64,000 bases of DNA, taken from NCBI RefSeq assembly GCF_003994465.1, contig NZ_RZNX01000001.1, forward strand, positions 868,001 to 932,000, written 5' to 3'. The notes below the pieces were generated by a model. It did no database searches. It saw nothing but the letters and a program-made list of their open reading frames with translations, and was not told where the DNA came from. Source of the stretch: Paenibacillus zeisoli. Lineage in GTDB: Bacteria; Bacillota; Bacilli; Paenibacillales; Paenibacillaceae. Position numbers and translations under genes: made by a program. Below are positions 17,676-27,515 of this stretch, piece after piece; within the stretch, counting starts at the first letter, position 1; each line of letters starts with the position of its first letter.

Positions 17676-20288
17676 TTACTCAAATCTACCATAGAACGCG
17701 TCTCTATATACTTCTGCGAGTTCTTTCACGAGCGGCAGTTTAGGGTTAGCAGTTGTACATTGGTCTTCGAATGCGCGATCCGCCAGGTAGTCTACTCTGC
17801 TCTCGAAGTCTTTTGGATCAAAGCCAAGCTCTTGGAACGATTCTGGAATTCCCAACTTCTTATTCATGTCGCGGATTGCGTTGATAAGGCTCTTCACGCC
17901 TTCCTCAGTTGTACGAGCTGGCAGTCCTAGAATGCGGGCGATTTCTGCATAACGTTGGTCAGCAACAAAGTTCGTATATTTAGGGAAAGCGGCGAACTTC
18001 GTTGGTTTCTTCGCGTTATAGCGAATAACGTGCGGCATCAAGATTGCATTGGTACGACCATGCGCAGTGTGGTATTGACCTCCCCATTTGTGTGCCAAGC
18101 TGTGGTTAATTCCCAAGAAGGCATTGGCGAACGCCATACCGGCAAGAGTCGATGCGTTATGCATTTTCTCACGAGCCAATTTATCTCCAGTCAGAGCCGA
18201 TTTCTCAAGCCATTCGAATACGAGCTGGATAGCTTTGATGGCAAGACCATCTGTATAGTCACTAGCCATAACAGATACATAAGCTTCAATCGCGTGGGTA
18301 AGTACGTCCATACCTGTATCGGCTACTGCTACTTTAGGCAGACTGTATACGAATTCTGGATCAATAATCGCAACATCTGGTGTCAACTCGTAGTCAGCCA
18401 ACGGATACTTCGTATTACCGTTCTCTTTATCTGTAATAACAGCGAACGAAGTTACTTCAGATCCTGTACCCGAAGTTGTTGGAATCGCTACGAACTGAGC
18501 TTTTTGGCCAAGACGCGGATATTTGTAGATCCGTTTACGGATATCCATGAATTTTTGTTTCAGGTTGTTAAAGTCTGTGTCTGGATATTCGTAGAACAAC
18601 CACATTCCTTTAGCAGCATCCATTGGTGATCCACCACCCAGTGCGATGATGCAGTCTGGTTGGAATTGATTCATCAGTTCAGTACCACGTTGTACAGTAG
18701 TAGTCGATGGATCTGGCTCAACTTGTGAGAATACTTCAATAGCTACAGGGGTTTCGCGCTGACGCAGGTAATGTTCTACTCTATCAACATAGCCAAGCTT
18801 CACCATCATTGGGTCTGTAACAATCAATACACGTGTAATATCCGGCATTTTGGCGAGGTACTGAGTAGCCCCTTTTTCAAAATAGACTTTGGAAGGTACT
18901 TTGAACCATTGCATATTCACGGTACGACGATTCACCCTTTTCACGTTAATTAGGTTCACTGCTGTTACGTTCGAAGAAGTTGAATTCCGTCCATACGAAC
19001 CGCAGCCAAGTGTAAGCGATGGAAGGTTGGTATTGTAGATATCCCCGATACCACCTTGCGAAGATGGTTGATTCACCAAAATCCGGCAGGTTGGCATACG
19101 ATCAGAGAACTTCTGAATAACTTCTTCATTGTTCGAGTGAATTACCGAAGAGTGACCCATACCGCCAAATGCAACAACTTCTGCTGCACGATCGATACCT
19201 TGCTGTGCACTATTTACTTTGTAACAAGCGAGTACCGGGCTAAGCTTCTCAGCGGAAAGTGGGAATTTGGTGCCTACCCCTTCAATTTCAGCAACCAGAA
19301 TTTTGGTGCCTTCTGGAACTTGAATGCCGCACATTTCAGCGATCTTCACTGCAGGTTGACCTACGATTGTTGGATTTACCGCACACTTGTCAGCGATAAT
19401 GGCACCAGCTGTCAATTTGGCGGCTTCTTCTTTGTTCACGAAGTAGCATCCATTAGCAATCATTTTTTTCTTAACTTGATCGAAGATTGGTTCTTCAATA
19501 ATTACAGCTTGCTCAGAAGCACAGATCATACCGTTGTCAAATGTCTTGGACAAGATCAGATCGTTCACGGCTTGGTCAATATCTGCACTCTTCTCAATGA
19601 AGCAAGGTACGTTACCAGGACCTACACCAAGTGCCGGCTTACCACAGCTGTATGCTGCGCGAACCATTGCAGAACCACCAGTAGCCAGAATCAATGCAAC
19701 ATCAGGGTGATTCATCAGTGCGTTGGTCTTATCCATGGAAGGTGCTTCAATCCACTGAATGCAGTCTGCAGGAGCACCGTTCTCTACTGCTGCCTTGAGC
19801 AGGATCTGAGCTGTTTCTGTACAGCAGCCTTGTGCTGAAGGGTGGAACCCGAAGATGATAGGGTTACGAGTCTTGATAGCGATCAAAGCTTTGAAGATCG
19901 TTGTTGAAGTTGGGTTCGTTACAGGTGTAATCCCCATGATGATACCAACTGGTTCTGCAATCTTCTGGAAGTTGTCAAATGGATTGTCTTCAATAACACC
20001 TACAGTTTTGTTATTCTTGATACTATGGTAGATATATTCAGTTGCGAACATATTCTTAATAATCTTGTCTTCGTATACTCCGCGTCCTGTTTCTTCGATG
20101 GCCAGCTTAGCAAGGTACATGTGCTTATCCATACCCGCTAGAGCCATTGCTTGAACAATCTTATCGATTTGTTCCTGATCCATCTTCATGAATGCATCTG
20201 TTGCTTTCTTTGCTTTGTTGATTAGTGTCTGGATGTGTTCTTCAGCGGTTGGCTTTACGGGTTCATTTACTTCGGTTTTAACAGCCAT
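17676..20288 (-). CDS. adhE: Bifunctional acetaldehyde/alcohol dehydrogenase AdhE
   Basis: Reduces acetyl-CoA to acetaldehyde and then ethanol, reoxidising two NADH in fermentation. 870 aa from [10 protein letters not shown], chosen because AGGAGG lies 9 bp before that ATG. N-terminal CoA-acylating aldehyde dehydrogenase domain ([12 protein letters not shown]; catalytic Cys in NGMICASEQ) and C-terminal iron-dependent alcohol dehydrogenase domain ([11 protein letters not shown]; metal His in [17 protein letters not shown]). Preceded by an Fnr-type promoter and a Rex box, followed by pflB on the same strand. Confidence 0.97.
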   Translation of the reverse strand: MAVKTEVNEPVKPTAEEHIQTLINKAKKATDAFMKMDQEQIDKIVQAMALAGMDKHMYLAKLAIEETGRGVYEDKIIKNMFATEYIYHSIKNNKTVGVIEDNPFDNFQKIAEPVGIIMGITPVTNPTSTTIFKALIAIKTRNPIIFGFHPSAQGCCTETAQILLKAAVENGAPADCIQWIEAPSMDKTNALMNHPDVALILATGGSAMVRAAYSCGKPALGVGPGNVPCFIEKSADIDQAVNDLILSKTFDNGMICASEQAVIIEEPIFDQVKKKMIANGCYFVNKEEAAKLTAGAIIADKCAVNPTIVGQPAVKIAEMCGIQVPEGTKILVAEIEGVGTKFPLSAEKLSPVLACYKVNSAQQGIDRAAEVVAFGGMGHSSVIHSNNEEVIQKFSDRMPTCRILVNQPSSQGGIGDIYNTNLPSLTLGCGSYGRNSTSSNVTAVNLINVKRVNRRTVNMQWFKVPSKVYFEKGATQYLAKMPDITRVLIVTDPMMVKLGYVDRVEHYLRQRETPVAIEVFSQVEPDPSTTTVQRGTELMNQFQPDCIIALGGGSPMDAAKGMWLFYEYPDTDFNNLKQKFMDIRKRIYKYPRLGQKAQFVAIPTTSGTGSEVTSFAVITDKENGNTKYPLADYELTPDVAIIDPEFVYSLPKVAVADTGMDVLTHAIEAYVSVMASDYTDGLAIKAIQLVFEWLEKSALTGDKLAREKMHNASTLAGMAFANAFLGINHSLAHKWGGQYHTAHGRTNAILMPHVIRYNAKKPTKFAAFPKYTNFVADQRYAEIARILGLPARTTEEGVKSLINAIRDMNKKLGIPESFQELGFDPKDFESRVDYLADRAFEDQCTTANPKLPLVKELAEVYRDAFYGRFE

Positions 20289-20338
20289 TACTCTCATCCT
20301 CCTATTATTTAGGTAAGCGAGGTTTAAGAAATAAACAA

Positions 20339-20356
20339 TCGTGAATATTTTCACAA
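20339..20356 (-). promoter_or_regulatory. Rex-type box in the adhE 5' UTR
   Basis: TTGTGAAAATATTCACGA (minus strand) fits TTGTGAA-N4-TTCACAA at 13 of 14 defined positions. It lies about +45 to +62 from the predicted adhE start, so Rex would act as a roadblock relieved by NADH. This is the same arrangement as in front of pflB. Confidence 0.72.
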
Positions 20357-20407
20357 GTGCGTTAATCTCAAAAGCCTTACGCTTGACTTCCTTCTCTCTA
20401 CGCATTC

Positions 20408-20450
20408 ATCTTAGCATGGTGAGAAATCGCATACTGTGATATTTGTCACT
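20408..20450 (-). promoter_or_regulatory. Fnr-activated promoter of adhE
   Basis: Minus strand: Fnr box AGTGACAAATATCACA (20435-20450), 21 bp, -10 TAAGAT (complement of 20408-20413), predicted start near 20401. The box centre falls at -41.5 and no good -35 is present, as expected for a class II activator promoter. Confidence 0.78.
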
Positions 20451-20462
20451 AAAATTAACCAA

Positions 20463-20478
20463 AGTGAAATAAATCACA
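20463..20478 (+). promoter_or_regulatory. Additional Fnr box in the adhE-fnr intergenic region
   Basis: AGTGAAATAAATCACA fits TGTGA-N6-TCACA with one mismatch. It is 28 bp above the adhE box and about 81 bp before a possible fnr start (TATAAT at 20540-20545, no clear -35). It could help adhE or autoregulate fnr; the sequence does not decide. The rest of this 333-bp gap holds the adhE promoter and Rex box. Confidence 0.55.
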
Positions 20479-20621
20479 ATGTTCGTTTATTCGCCACTTT
20501 TAAGCCTTGTTCATGCCCCTCAACCGCATCATTTAGCTATATAATTGAGGCATAGAAATGGATCGGACCTTTAGTCCCCTCCATATAGAATATGAATAAA
20601 TTGGACGACTAAGGAGTGACG

Positions 20622-21341
20622 ATGATGAATGAGTATATGACTACAACGTTGACCCGAGGAAATACCGGCAGCTTCACCGAGCAGAATTTCAACCGTCTTC
20701 TAGTAATGATGAAGGACAAATTATATCCATCCGGATCTCATTTGTTCTGGGAGGGAGATGTGGCCGATAAGCTGTTCTTTATTAAGAGGGGACGCATCAA
20801 ATTAACAAAGTCTACAGATGAAGGCAAAGAACTGATTCTATATATGTATCAAAGCGGCGACCTGGTTGGTCAAGCCGATCCCTTCTTTGGTTCCAAATAC
20901 AGCTTTACAGCTGAAGTTATTGAAGACAGCGAAATTGGAATCATTGAACAGCGTGATCTTGAGATTATCATTTGTCAGCATGCTGATTTTGCCATTGACT
21001 TCATGAAATGGATGGGAATTCACCATCGTCTTACACAGACCAAGTTCCGTGATCTGATGATGTACGGCAAACCTGGTGCCCTCTGTTCTACGTTGATCCG
21101 TCTCAGCAACTCTTATGGTGAGAAGCAGGGCACTGCCATTCGTATCAACAAAAAGATTACCCATACCGATCTATCCAATATGATTGGGGCTACTAGAGAA
21201 AGCGTCAACCGAATGCTCAGTGATCTGCGCAGAAAGGATGCTATTGAATATGAGAACGGATTGATCATTATAAAGGATCTGGTCATGCTGCAGGATATTT
21301 GCCACTGCGAGTTGTGTCCACATCAAATTTGCCGTATTTGA
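20622..21341 (+). CDS. fnr: Anaerobic regulator Fnr (Bacillus type, C-terminal Fe-S cluster)
   Basis: Crp/Fnr-family activator that senses oxygen with a [4Fe-4S] cluster. 239 aa from ATG 20622 (RBS AAGGAG; ATG 20625 is equally possible). cNMP-like beta-roll at about residues 25-140 (HLFWEGDVADKLFFIKRG), dimerisation helix, HTH with recognition helix in TRESVNRMLSDLRRK. The last 15 residues carry C227, C229, C232 and C237. C229-x2-C232-x4-C237 is the B. subtilis Fnr cluster pattern, unlike the N-terminal cysteines of E. coli FNR. It lies opposite adhE, and four promoters in the window have boxes for it. Confidence 0.93.
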   Translation: MMNEYMTTTLTRGNTGSFTEQNFNRLLVMMKDKLYPSGSHLFWEGDVADKLFFIKRGRIKLTKSTDEGKELILYMYQSGDLVGQADPFFGSKYSFTAEVIEDSEIGIIEQRDLEIIICQHADFAIDFMKWMGIHHRLTQTKFRDLMMYGKPGALCSTLIRLSNSYGEKQGTAIRINKKITHTDLSNMIGATRESVNRMLSDLRRKDAIEYENGLIIIKDLVMLQDICHCELCPHQICRI

Positions 21342-21356
21342 ATATGTTACTTGGTG

Positions 21357-21395
21357 AGCAGACAGAGCCTGAATCCGGCCCTGCCTGCTTTTTTT
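21357..21395 (+). terminator. Terminator of fnr
   Basis: Stem AGCAGACAGAGCC with GGCCCTGCCTGCT (two mismatches), 7-nt loop, then seven T. It lies 16 bp after the fnr stop. Confidence 0.85.
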
Positions 21396-21529
21396 GTGTT
21401 ACAAACCAGTTTAATTCTTAAATTAAACTTACATTACCTTCAATGGGACAGGATTTAGCCGCCATGAATAGAATTATTGACTTAAGAACAGAAGTCAGAT
21501 TTTAGCATCCCCCCACTGGAGGTCATATC

Positions 21530-22246
21530 TTGAATCCCACCATACTAATTGTTGATGATCAACCTGATATAGTAGAGCTGCTTAAGCTCTTTCTTGAAAG
21601 GGATAATTACCTTGTTATAGAAGCCTATGATGGGCTACAGGCTTGGGAAATTATACAATCCGAACAAATCGACCTGGCTGTAATTGATATCATGATGCCT
21701 GGCCAAGATGGTTATCAGCTTGTGAAGCAGATTCGTTCAGTATATAAGATGCCGATTATTTTTCTCTCTGCCAAGAACCAGGATAATGATAAAATTCTAG
21801 GGCTTGGTCTTGGAGCAGATGATTTCATAGTAAAGCCTTTTAATCCCCTGGAAGTTGTAGCTCGTATTCAGGCCCAGGTTCGAAGAGCGTATGCCTTCAA
21901 TGAAGCACTGCCTGTCTCTTCGGCTTCATCTGCTGATATTGCTATTGGCTCTCTAAATCTGCATCTAGAGTCTTGTGTGTTGAAGCTGGAAGGCAATGAA
22001 GTAGAGCTAACCTCGACGGAGTACAAGCTTCTTAGGACCTTTATGGAATCACCCGGGAGAGTATTTACGAAGAAGCAGCTCTTCGAGAAGGTCTGGAGCG
22101 ACCCTTATTGGAAGGATGACAACACGGTGATGGTTCACATTTCAAGGCTTAGGGACAAAATTGAATCCGATCCCAGGCAGCCCGTCTATATCAAGACCAT
22201 ACGAGGGCTTGGTTATAAATTTGCCAAGAAGGAAGATTTCATTTGA
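21530..22246 (+). CDS. OmpR/PhoB-family response regulator
   Basis: 238 aa. Receiver with acidic pocket LIVDDQ, phosphoacceptor Asp53 (AVIDIMMPG) and Lys in VKPFNP; C-terminal winged helix (LTSTEYKLLRTFMESPGRVFTK; HISRLRDKIE; IRGLGYKF). TTG start with GGAGG 7 bp upstream. It overlaps the kinase gene by 4 bp. It stands between fnr and nirDB, but nothing shows what it controls. Confidence 0.93.
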   Translation: MNPTILIVDDQPDIVELLKLFLERDNYLVIEAYDGLQAWEIIQSEQIDLAVIDIMMPGQDGYQLVKQIRSVYKMPIIFLSAKNQDNDKILGLGLGADDFIVKPFNPLEVVARIQAQVRRAYAFNEALPVSSASSADIAIGSLNLHLESCVLKLEGNEVELTSTEYKLLRTFMESPGRVFTKKQLFEKVWSDPYWKDDNTVMVHISRLRDKIESDPRQPVYIKTIRGLGYKFAKKEDFI

Positions 22247-23652
22247 AAACCAAGGGCCGCTTATTTCACTCGCTTATCAAGTCATACTTGTTCTTTGCTC
22301 TGACGCTGGGGTTTATTTATTTGTTGGTTCATTTATTCTCCGGAGGGTTCTCCGGCGGGTATTCGGACGATCCTGTAGACGCCTCGCGGATTGCCAAATC
22401 TGACTATACCTCCATTAATACCAAGCGGATTGAAGAATCTGGGGGATATGTTGAAATACTCGATAACCAGCGAAAAGTCATCTATGTAAAAGGACACAAA
22501 CAGGACCGAAGAACCCAGTATTCTTCTGAAGAACTGTTATCCATGCTTTATTCCGGTCAGAAAGGGGCCTATCTGTACTCCATCGCTCCTTTCGAGTCCA
22601 AACAAGGAATAAGACTGTTATGTCTTGTAGCTATTCCAAAGGAACAAGGTCAATCAGAGCTTAAGCTCCTTGAGTCTCCCACGAGTATTAACATAACTTT
22701 GACAAGCGGATTTTACGGTATTCTTCTCCTGTCGGTATTAAGCGTATATTTTTATAGCAGGTGGACTGCCAAACGCCTTACCGTCCCCCTGGAACAGATC
22801 ACAGCAGCTATCAAGCATATGCGAGAAGGTAATTACGATCAGCGCCTCGCATTTAGATCCAATGAGGAGCTAACCACCATCCAGGAGTGCTTTAATGATA
22901 TGGCAGAGCATCTGCAAGAAACGGAACAGGCAAATGAATTATTAAAAGAGAGTAAACAGCGAATGCTTCTCGATATCTCCCATGACTTAAAAACGCCCAT
23001 TACAACGATACAAGGATACGCCAGCGCGCTGCTGCTCGGCCTAGCTGATAACGAGGAGAAAAGATTTAAGTATTTGAACCTAATCTATACAAAGGCTAAT
23101 TTAATGACAGCACTAATCGAGGATTTATTCGAATTATCCAAACTGGATACCGCTGACTATCCACTCGCAGGGGAATTCTTAGAGACCGATCTAGGCGAAC
23201 TGGTGCGTGAGATTGCCGCGGAGAACTACGATCTTTTTGAGCAAAAGCATTTTAACCTGACACTATCCATCCCTCCTGATGAGGTTATGGTCCGTCTCCA
23301 CCCTACTATGATGAGCAGAGCGATATCCAATCTGCTTACGAATGCTCTGAAGTATAATCCGGAAGGAACCTCGGTAGATATTGAGCTTTTCCAGATTCAG
23401 AATGATATTGTTCTCACAATTAGTGACAATGGTATTGGTATTCCCGAATCTATTCGAGATACCCTCTTTGATCCTTTTGTCCGGGGTAACGCTGCAAGAA
23501 CAAGTGATGGAGGGACAGGACTTGGGCTGTCCATTGCTAAGAAAGCAGTAGAAATGCATGGTGGGGAACTGAGTCTGCTGAATACCGCCGGCAGAACCTC
23601 TTTTCAGATCAAACTGTTTAAACACAAAGCTGACTTGCTTATTAAAGCTTAA
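22243..23652 (+). CDS. Sensor histidine kinase (HAMP, HisKA)
   Basis: 469 aa, TTG start overlapping the regulator stop. Membrane segments near residues 12-32 and 152-172 enclose an extracytoplasmic domain of about 115 residues. Then come HAMP, HisKA with His247 (DISHDLKTP) and a HATPase domain (NALKYNPEG, DNGIGIPE, GGTGLGLSIAKK). Orthodox membrane kinase partnered with the OmpR-type regulator. No haem or PAS sensor is seen, so the signal is unknown. Confidence 0.93.
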   Translation: MKTKGRLFHSLIKSYLFFALTLGFIYLLVHLFSGGFSGGYSDDPVDASRIAKSDYTSINTKRIEESGGYVEILDNQRKVIYVKGHKQDRRTQYSSEELLSMLYSGQKGAYLYSIAPFESKQGIRLLCLVAIPKEQGQSELKLLESPTSINITLTSGFYGILLLSVLSVYFYSRWTAKRLTVPLEQITAAIKHMREGNYDQRLAFRSNEELTTIQECFNDMAEHLQETEQANELLKESKQRMLLDISHDLKTPITTIQGYASALLLGLADNEEKRFKYLNLIYTKANLMTALIEDLFELSKLDTADYPLAGEFLETDLGELVREIAAENYDLFEQKHFNLTLSIPPDEVMVRLHPTMMSRAISNLLTNALKYNPEGTSVDIELFQIQNDIVLTISDNGIGIPESIRDTLFDPFVRGNAARTSDGGTGLGLSIAKKAVEMHGGELSLLNTAGRTSFQIKLFKHKADLLIKA

Positions 23653-23669
23653 GCGCAGCTAATTCACAC

Positions 23670-23708
23670 AAATAAAGGATCCTTTCTAAAAGAAAGGATC
23701 CTTTATTT
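23670..23708. terminator. Bidirectional terminator between the kinase and nirD
   Basis: Perfect 17-bp inverted repeat (AAATAAAGGATCCTTTC and its complement) around a 5-nt loop, with A/T-rich ends on both sides. It closes the two-component operon on the plus strand and nirBD on the minus strand. Confidence 0.9.
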
Positions 23709-23710
23709 AT

Positions 23711-24055
23711 TTATATGGCTGCTGGCTCGAGTGCAACAGCACCTACAAAGACAATACCCGCCTTGACAATTACAGGAAAGGTTCTTACCTTACCCTCATC
23801 GGGGGCCTGTACGAGCCCAGTTCTAAGGTCAATCTTCCAGTCATACAGCGGATCATAGAGATATGCTCCAGAGATAATGCCTTCAGCCAGCGGCCCTCCC
23901 TTGGGATGAGGGTTCTTGTTCTCTACCGCATAGATCTCTCCGGTTGAACTCAGAAATATCGCCACTTCCAGTTCGCCTACGTGTGCAACCCGGCCAATTT
24001 GAGCGGGAAAATCATTCACGGTTCCCACAGGATAATAAGCAAGTCTTTCTTCCAT
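23711..24055 (-). CDS. nirD: Nitrite reductase small subunit NirD
   Basis: 114 aa, Rieske-like fold protein of assimilatory or detoxifying NADH-nitrite reductase. As in other NirD proteins the Rieske Cys and His ligands are missing (NKNPHPKGGPLAEG and YDPLYDWKID where the ligands would be), so no cluster is expected. It follows nirB by 29 bp on the same strand. Confidence 0.92.
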   Translation of the reverse strand: MEERLAYYPVGTVNDFPAQIGRVAHVGELEVAIFLSSTGEIYAVENKNPHPKGGPLAEGIISGAYLYDPLYDWKIDLRTGLVQAPDEGKVRTFPVIVKAGIVFVGAVALEPAAI

Positions 24056-24084
24056 ATCTATTCTCTCCTTTCCTTATAAAAGGC

Positions 24085-26526
24085 TTATTTTTGTAATAAA
24101 GCTGGGTCCAGCTCATTATATAAAGCAGTTTGTGTTCTCTCATCATTTAATACTTTCTTCCAAGGGTCCTCTACCTGCTCAAGCGCAAATTCAATGCGTT
24201 CCATTAGAGCCTTGCGATTGGCTTCATCTTCTACGATTGCGGCCCGGATCGGTTCAAGTCCTACCCGTTCAACCCACTCCGATGTTCTCTCCAGGTATTT
24301 GCCTGTCTCCCGGTAATACTGCATAACCGCTCCACAGATCTCAATTAACTCCTGATCTGTCTTCACTTTGCACAGCGAATCTGCAAGACGCGCCTTAATA
24401 CCACCGTTACCACCTATAAATATTTCCCAGCCTCCGTCGTTACCAACAATACCAATATCCTTCGTGCAAGATTCGGCACAGTTTCTAGGGCAGCCGTTGA
24501 CCGCCATCTTGAACTTAGCCGGGAAATCCAATCTCTCGAACTTGCGTTCAAGGAGGGCTCCCATTCCCATCGAATCCTGCGTGCCAAAGCGGCAGAACTG
24601 CGAACCGACACAGGTCTTCACAGTACGAAGCGATTTGGCATAAGCATAGCCTGAAGGCATATCCAGTTCTTCCCATACCTTTGGAAGATCTTCTTTCTTC
24701 ACTCCAATAAGGTCTAGACGCTGACCGCCAGTGACTTTAACGGCTTTAACATCATATTTAAGCGAAACGTCAGCAATTTTCTTAAGGTCTTCTGGGGTAG
24801 TAACCCCACCGTACATTCTAGGCACTACGGTATAGGTGCCATCCTTCTGGATGTTCGCATTCATCCGTTCGTTCACAAAACGTGATTCCTTCTCATCCAC
24901 ATGAGTATCTGGATAGATCATGCCTAGATAATAATTCAGAGCTGGACGGCACTTCGAGCAGCCTTCTGGCTGGCTCCAGTCGAGCACGTGCATAATTTCC
25001 TTCGTCGTCGACAGACCTTTGGTCTTGATCTCGGCTACAATTTCATCACGGCTTAAAGTTGTGCAAGCACATATACCCTGCTTGGCTGTTTCCTTGAATC
25101 CATCTCCAAGCACATACTGCAGAATCTGCTCAACAACAGGCTTACAACCGCCGCATGAACGAGTGGCTCCAGTACAAGCTTTGATCTCATCCACAGTAGT
25201 TAGACCCTGTTCTGTAATAACATCTACAATCGCCTTCTTCGTTACCCCGTTACATCCGCATACGATTTCGTCATCCGCCATAGTATCTACAGACGAAGAT
25301 TTCTTCGCAGCTCCACCGCCGCAGCAGCCAGTCCCCATCAGCTGAGCATACAGTTCATCTGTCATTTCTGTTCTTTGCTTGATCAGTTTCTGCAAATTCG
25401 CGGATTCAGTGATATCTCCGAACAGTACGGCTCCAACCATGACATTATCTTTAAGCAAAATTTTCTTATAGGTCCGCTTCCATTCATCCTTCTGAGCAAT
25501 GACAACATGCTCTGGTCCATCAATGAATTCTCCTGTTGAGAATACATCCACGCCTGAAATCTTCAGCTTTGTCGATACGACAGATCCTTCGTATCCTACT
25601 GTATGCACATTACAAATATGCTTCGCAAGGATCATGCCTTGTTCAAACAGCGGAGCTACAAGGCCGTAGCATACGCCTCTATGTTCATTACATTCCCCAA
25701 CTGAATATACATTTGCCATCGAAGTCTGCATGTAATCATTGACAACAATCCCGCGGTTCGTATCAATTCCGCTAGCAGCTGCAACGGTAATGTTGGGCTT
25801 GATTCCGACTGCCATGACTACAAAATCAGCCTCAAGTACCGATCCGTCCTTGAATTTCAATCCCTGCACTCGCTCTTCGCCAAGCAGTTCCGTGGTTTGT
25901 ACTCCCATTGCGAATTTAATCCCTTGACGTTCAAGTTCTGCTTTAAGCATTGCAGAAGCAGTACTATCCAGTTGACGCTCCATCAGATCATCCATCAGAT
26001 GAACAACTGTCACATCCATTCCAAGATGGACAAGCCCTTTGGCAGCTTCAAGTCCCAGCAGGCCTCCCCCGATAACGGCTGCCTTCTTGTAGTTCTTAGC
26101 GGCTTCCAACATCTGATTGCAATCCTCGATATCACGGAAACCGATGACGCCTTCCTTATCACTGCCTGGAATTGGCAGAATGAATGGCTTGGAGCCAGTC
26201 GCTATAATAACGTAATCATAAGGAACCCGAAGACCATTCTCAGCAACAACTTCTCTTGTGGCTTCATTAATTTGTGTAACTGTTGTTCCGGTATGAAGGG
26301 TAATCCCATGATCAGCATACCAGTTCAAATCGTTAAGAATAATATCATCGATCGTCTTGCTGCCTTCCAGTACATAAGAGAGCATAATCCGGTTGTAGTT
26401 AGGGTGCGGCTCACTGCCAAACACCGTAATTTCAAAATTTGTGGTTAACTTCAGAATTTGCTCTACTGTACTGATGCCAGCCATCCCGTTACCTATAACA
26501 ACAAGTTTTTTCTTATTCGTATTCAT
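24085..26526 (-). CDS. nirB: NADH-dependent nitrite reductase large subunit NirB
   Basis: Six-electron reduction of nitrite to ammonium in the cytoplasm. 813 aa from MNTNKKK (AGGAGG 9 bp upstream; a TTG six codons earlier lies within the RBS region and is rejected). N-terminal FAD/NAD domain (VVIGNGMAGIS; AAVIGGGLLGLEAAKGL), two BFD-type [2Fe-2S] units (CGCNGVTKK..CGGCKP; CACTTLSRD..CSKCRP), and a C-terminal siroheme/[4Fe-4S] domain (CVGSQFCRFG; CPRNCAESC). Expressed from an Fnr-type promoter; nirD follows. Confidence 0.96.
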   Translation of the reverse strand: MNTNKKKLVVIGNGMAGISTVEQILKLTTNFEITVFGSEPHPNYNRIMLSYVLEGSKTIDDIILNDLNWYADHGITLHTGTTVTQINEATREVVAENGLRVPYDYVIIATGSKPFILPIPGSDKEGVIGFRDIEDCNQMLEAAKNYKKAAVIGGGLLGLEAAKGLVHLGMDVTVVHLMDDLMERQLDSTASAMLKAELERQGIKFAMGVQTTELLGEERVQGLKFKDGSVLEADFVVMAVGIKPNITVAAASGIDTNRGIVVNDYMQTSMANVYSVGECNEHRGVCYGLVAPLFEQGMILAKHICNVHTVGYEGSVVSTKLKISGVDVFSTGEFIDGPEHVVIAQKDEWKRTYKKILLKDNVMVGAVLFGDITESANLQKLIKQRTEMTDELYAQLMGTGCCGGGAAKKSSSVDTMADDEIVCGCNGVTKKAIVDVITEQGLTTVDEIKACTGATRSCGGCKPVVEQILQYVLGDGFKETAKQGICACTTLSRDEIVAEIKTKGLSTTKEIMHVLDWSQPEGCSKCRPALNYYLGMIYPDTHVDEKESRFVNERMNANIQKDGTYTVVPRMYGGVTTPEDLKKIADVSLKYDVKAVKVTGGQRLDLIGVKKEDLPKVWEELDMPSGYAYAKSLRTVKTCVGSQFCRFGTQDSMGMGALLERKFERLDFPAKFKMAVNGCPRNCAESCTKDIGIVGNDGGWEIFIGGNGGIKARLADSLCKVKTDQELIEICGAVMQYYRETGKYLERTSEWVERVGLEPIRAAIVEDEANRKALMERIEFALEQVEDPWKKVLNDERTQTALYNELDPALLQK

Positions 26527-26589
26527 ATTTAAATGCCTCCTCAAGCTTTTCAGGCATGATTAATTTTGATATCGCCCTTTGATAAATCA

Positions 26590-26653
26590 AGTATATCTAC
26601 AACCGAATACTAAAGGTGTGATAAACCTCACACCAATAGTGATAAATTTCACA
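26590..26653 (-). promoter_or_regulatory. Fnr-activated promoter of nirBD with tandem Fnr boxes
   Basis: Proximal box TGAGGTTTATCAC within the dyad GGTGTGA-N6-TCACACC (26615-26634, core 26617-26632, perfect Fnr consensus). 21 bp further is the -10 TATACT (complement of 26590-26595). A second box AGTGATAAATTTCACA (26638-26653) is centred 21 bp upstream of the first. Confidence 0.83.
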
Positions 26654-26686
26654 TTCTACTGTAGTCTAAAGTTTGATTTTCTTTAC

Positions 26687-27394
26687 TCAATATCGGGGAA
26701 ACAAAATATTATTCTCCACATGGACATGCTGGAAGGTCATGGCTTCCAATTCTTCGAGTCTGGAATAAGTCATTCTGTAAGTCGTACATGCGTGAGCCGG
26801 AGGTGTAAAGTCCTGTGTTAGCTCTCGAATCTCTTTCAAAATATCTCCTGCCGTATCGTGTTCAGCCTCAAGTTCGGTAATAGAGGCGCGAAGCTTGGTC
26901 AGCGTCTCTGGTTCTTGTTCCGACTCCCAGTTGATCATTTTCGGAAAGACATTCGCTTCTTCCTTCTCTGTATGCTCAAGAAGATCTGTCTTTAAAATTC
27001 CAAACAACCGGTTAATTTCAGCCAAATGATCCCCTTCTTGTCCATGAACGCGGTACACTTTCTTCACGTTCTGCTCAATAAGCGGGAGCTCCTCACGTAA
27101 GTAGGCATGATGCTTATTGACAATATAAGCGATCAAGTCGCTAGAACTCCATGCCGCATGATTACTATCTTCTCCTGTAACCGGATGCTCGCTAAGCAGC
27201 TTATGAAGATCCTTCAACACCTCATCCGTGCTCAAGCCTTTCTCCGCTAAAGCTTGACTTAACGGACGATTCCCTCCGCAGCAGAAGTCAATACGATGGC
27301 TACGGAAATAATCACTTGATTTAGGAAAACGTACCACAATGTCTCTAACCATGTCTTGTTCTTTAAAAGTAAGATTAGCCACACCCATCTCCAT
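26687..27394 (-). CDS. Di-iron iron-sulfur cluster repair protein, RIC/YtfE/ScdA type
   Basis: Repairs Fe-S clusters damaged by NO or oxidants. 235 aa: N-terminal ScdA_N domain (RFPKSSDYFRSHRIDFCCGG) and C-terminal hemerythrin-like domain with the di-iron His/Glu ligands (NKHHAYLREELP; HTEKEEANVFPK; EAEHDTAGDILKE; HVHVENNILFPR). It lies upstream of nirB on the same strand, in line with NO arising from nitrite. The gap to nirB holds that gene's Fnr boxes. Confidence 0.93.
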   Translation of the reverse strand: MEMGVANLTFKEQDMVRDIVVRFPKSSDYFRSHRIDFCCGGNRPLSQALAEKGLSTDEVLKDLHKLLSEHPVTGEDSNHAAWSSSDLIAYIVNKHHAYLREELPLIEQNVKKVYRVHGQEGDHLAEINRLFGILKTDLLEHTEKEEANVFPKMINWESEQEPETLTKLRASITELEAEHDTAGDILKEIRELTQDFTPPAHACTTYRMTYSRLEELEAMTFQHVHVENNILFPRY

Positions 27395-27458
27395 CCACTC
27401 CTATTTGTATTTACTTGAATATGTAAATCCATCGTACCGTAATTCTTAGGAGTGCATG

Positions 27459-27474
27459 TGTGATTTGAGTAACA
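27459..27474 (-). promoter_or_regulatory. Weak Fnr-like box upstream of the RIC gene
   Basis: TGTTACTCAAATCACA (minus strand) has one mismatch to TGTGA-N6-TCACA. At the spacing used by the other four promoters there is no good -10; one base further off the hexamer TACGAT appears. Regulation of the RIC gene by Fnr is therefore only possible. Confidence 0.35.
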
Positions 27475-27515
27475 TAGAATTTGTAAAAAAAGTCATGTTT
27501 CCTTTATACCTTAAA

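Noticed and set aside
20500-20512. Class II Fnr promoter for fnr from the box at 20463-20478
   Set aside because: At the 21-bp spacing used by the other four promoters the hexamer is TTAAGC, not a usable -10.
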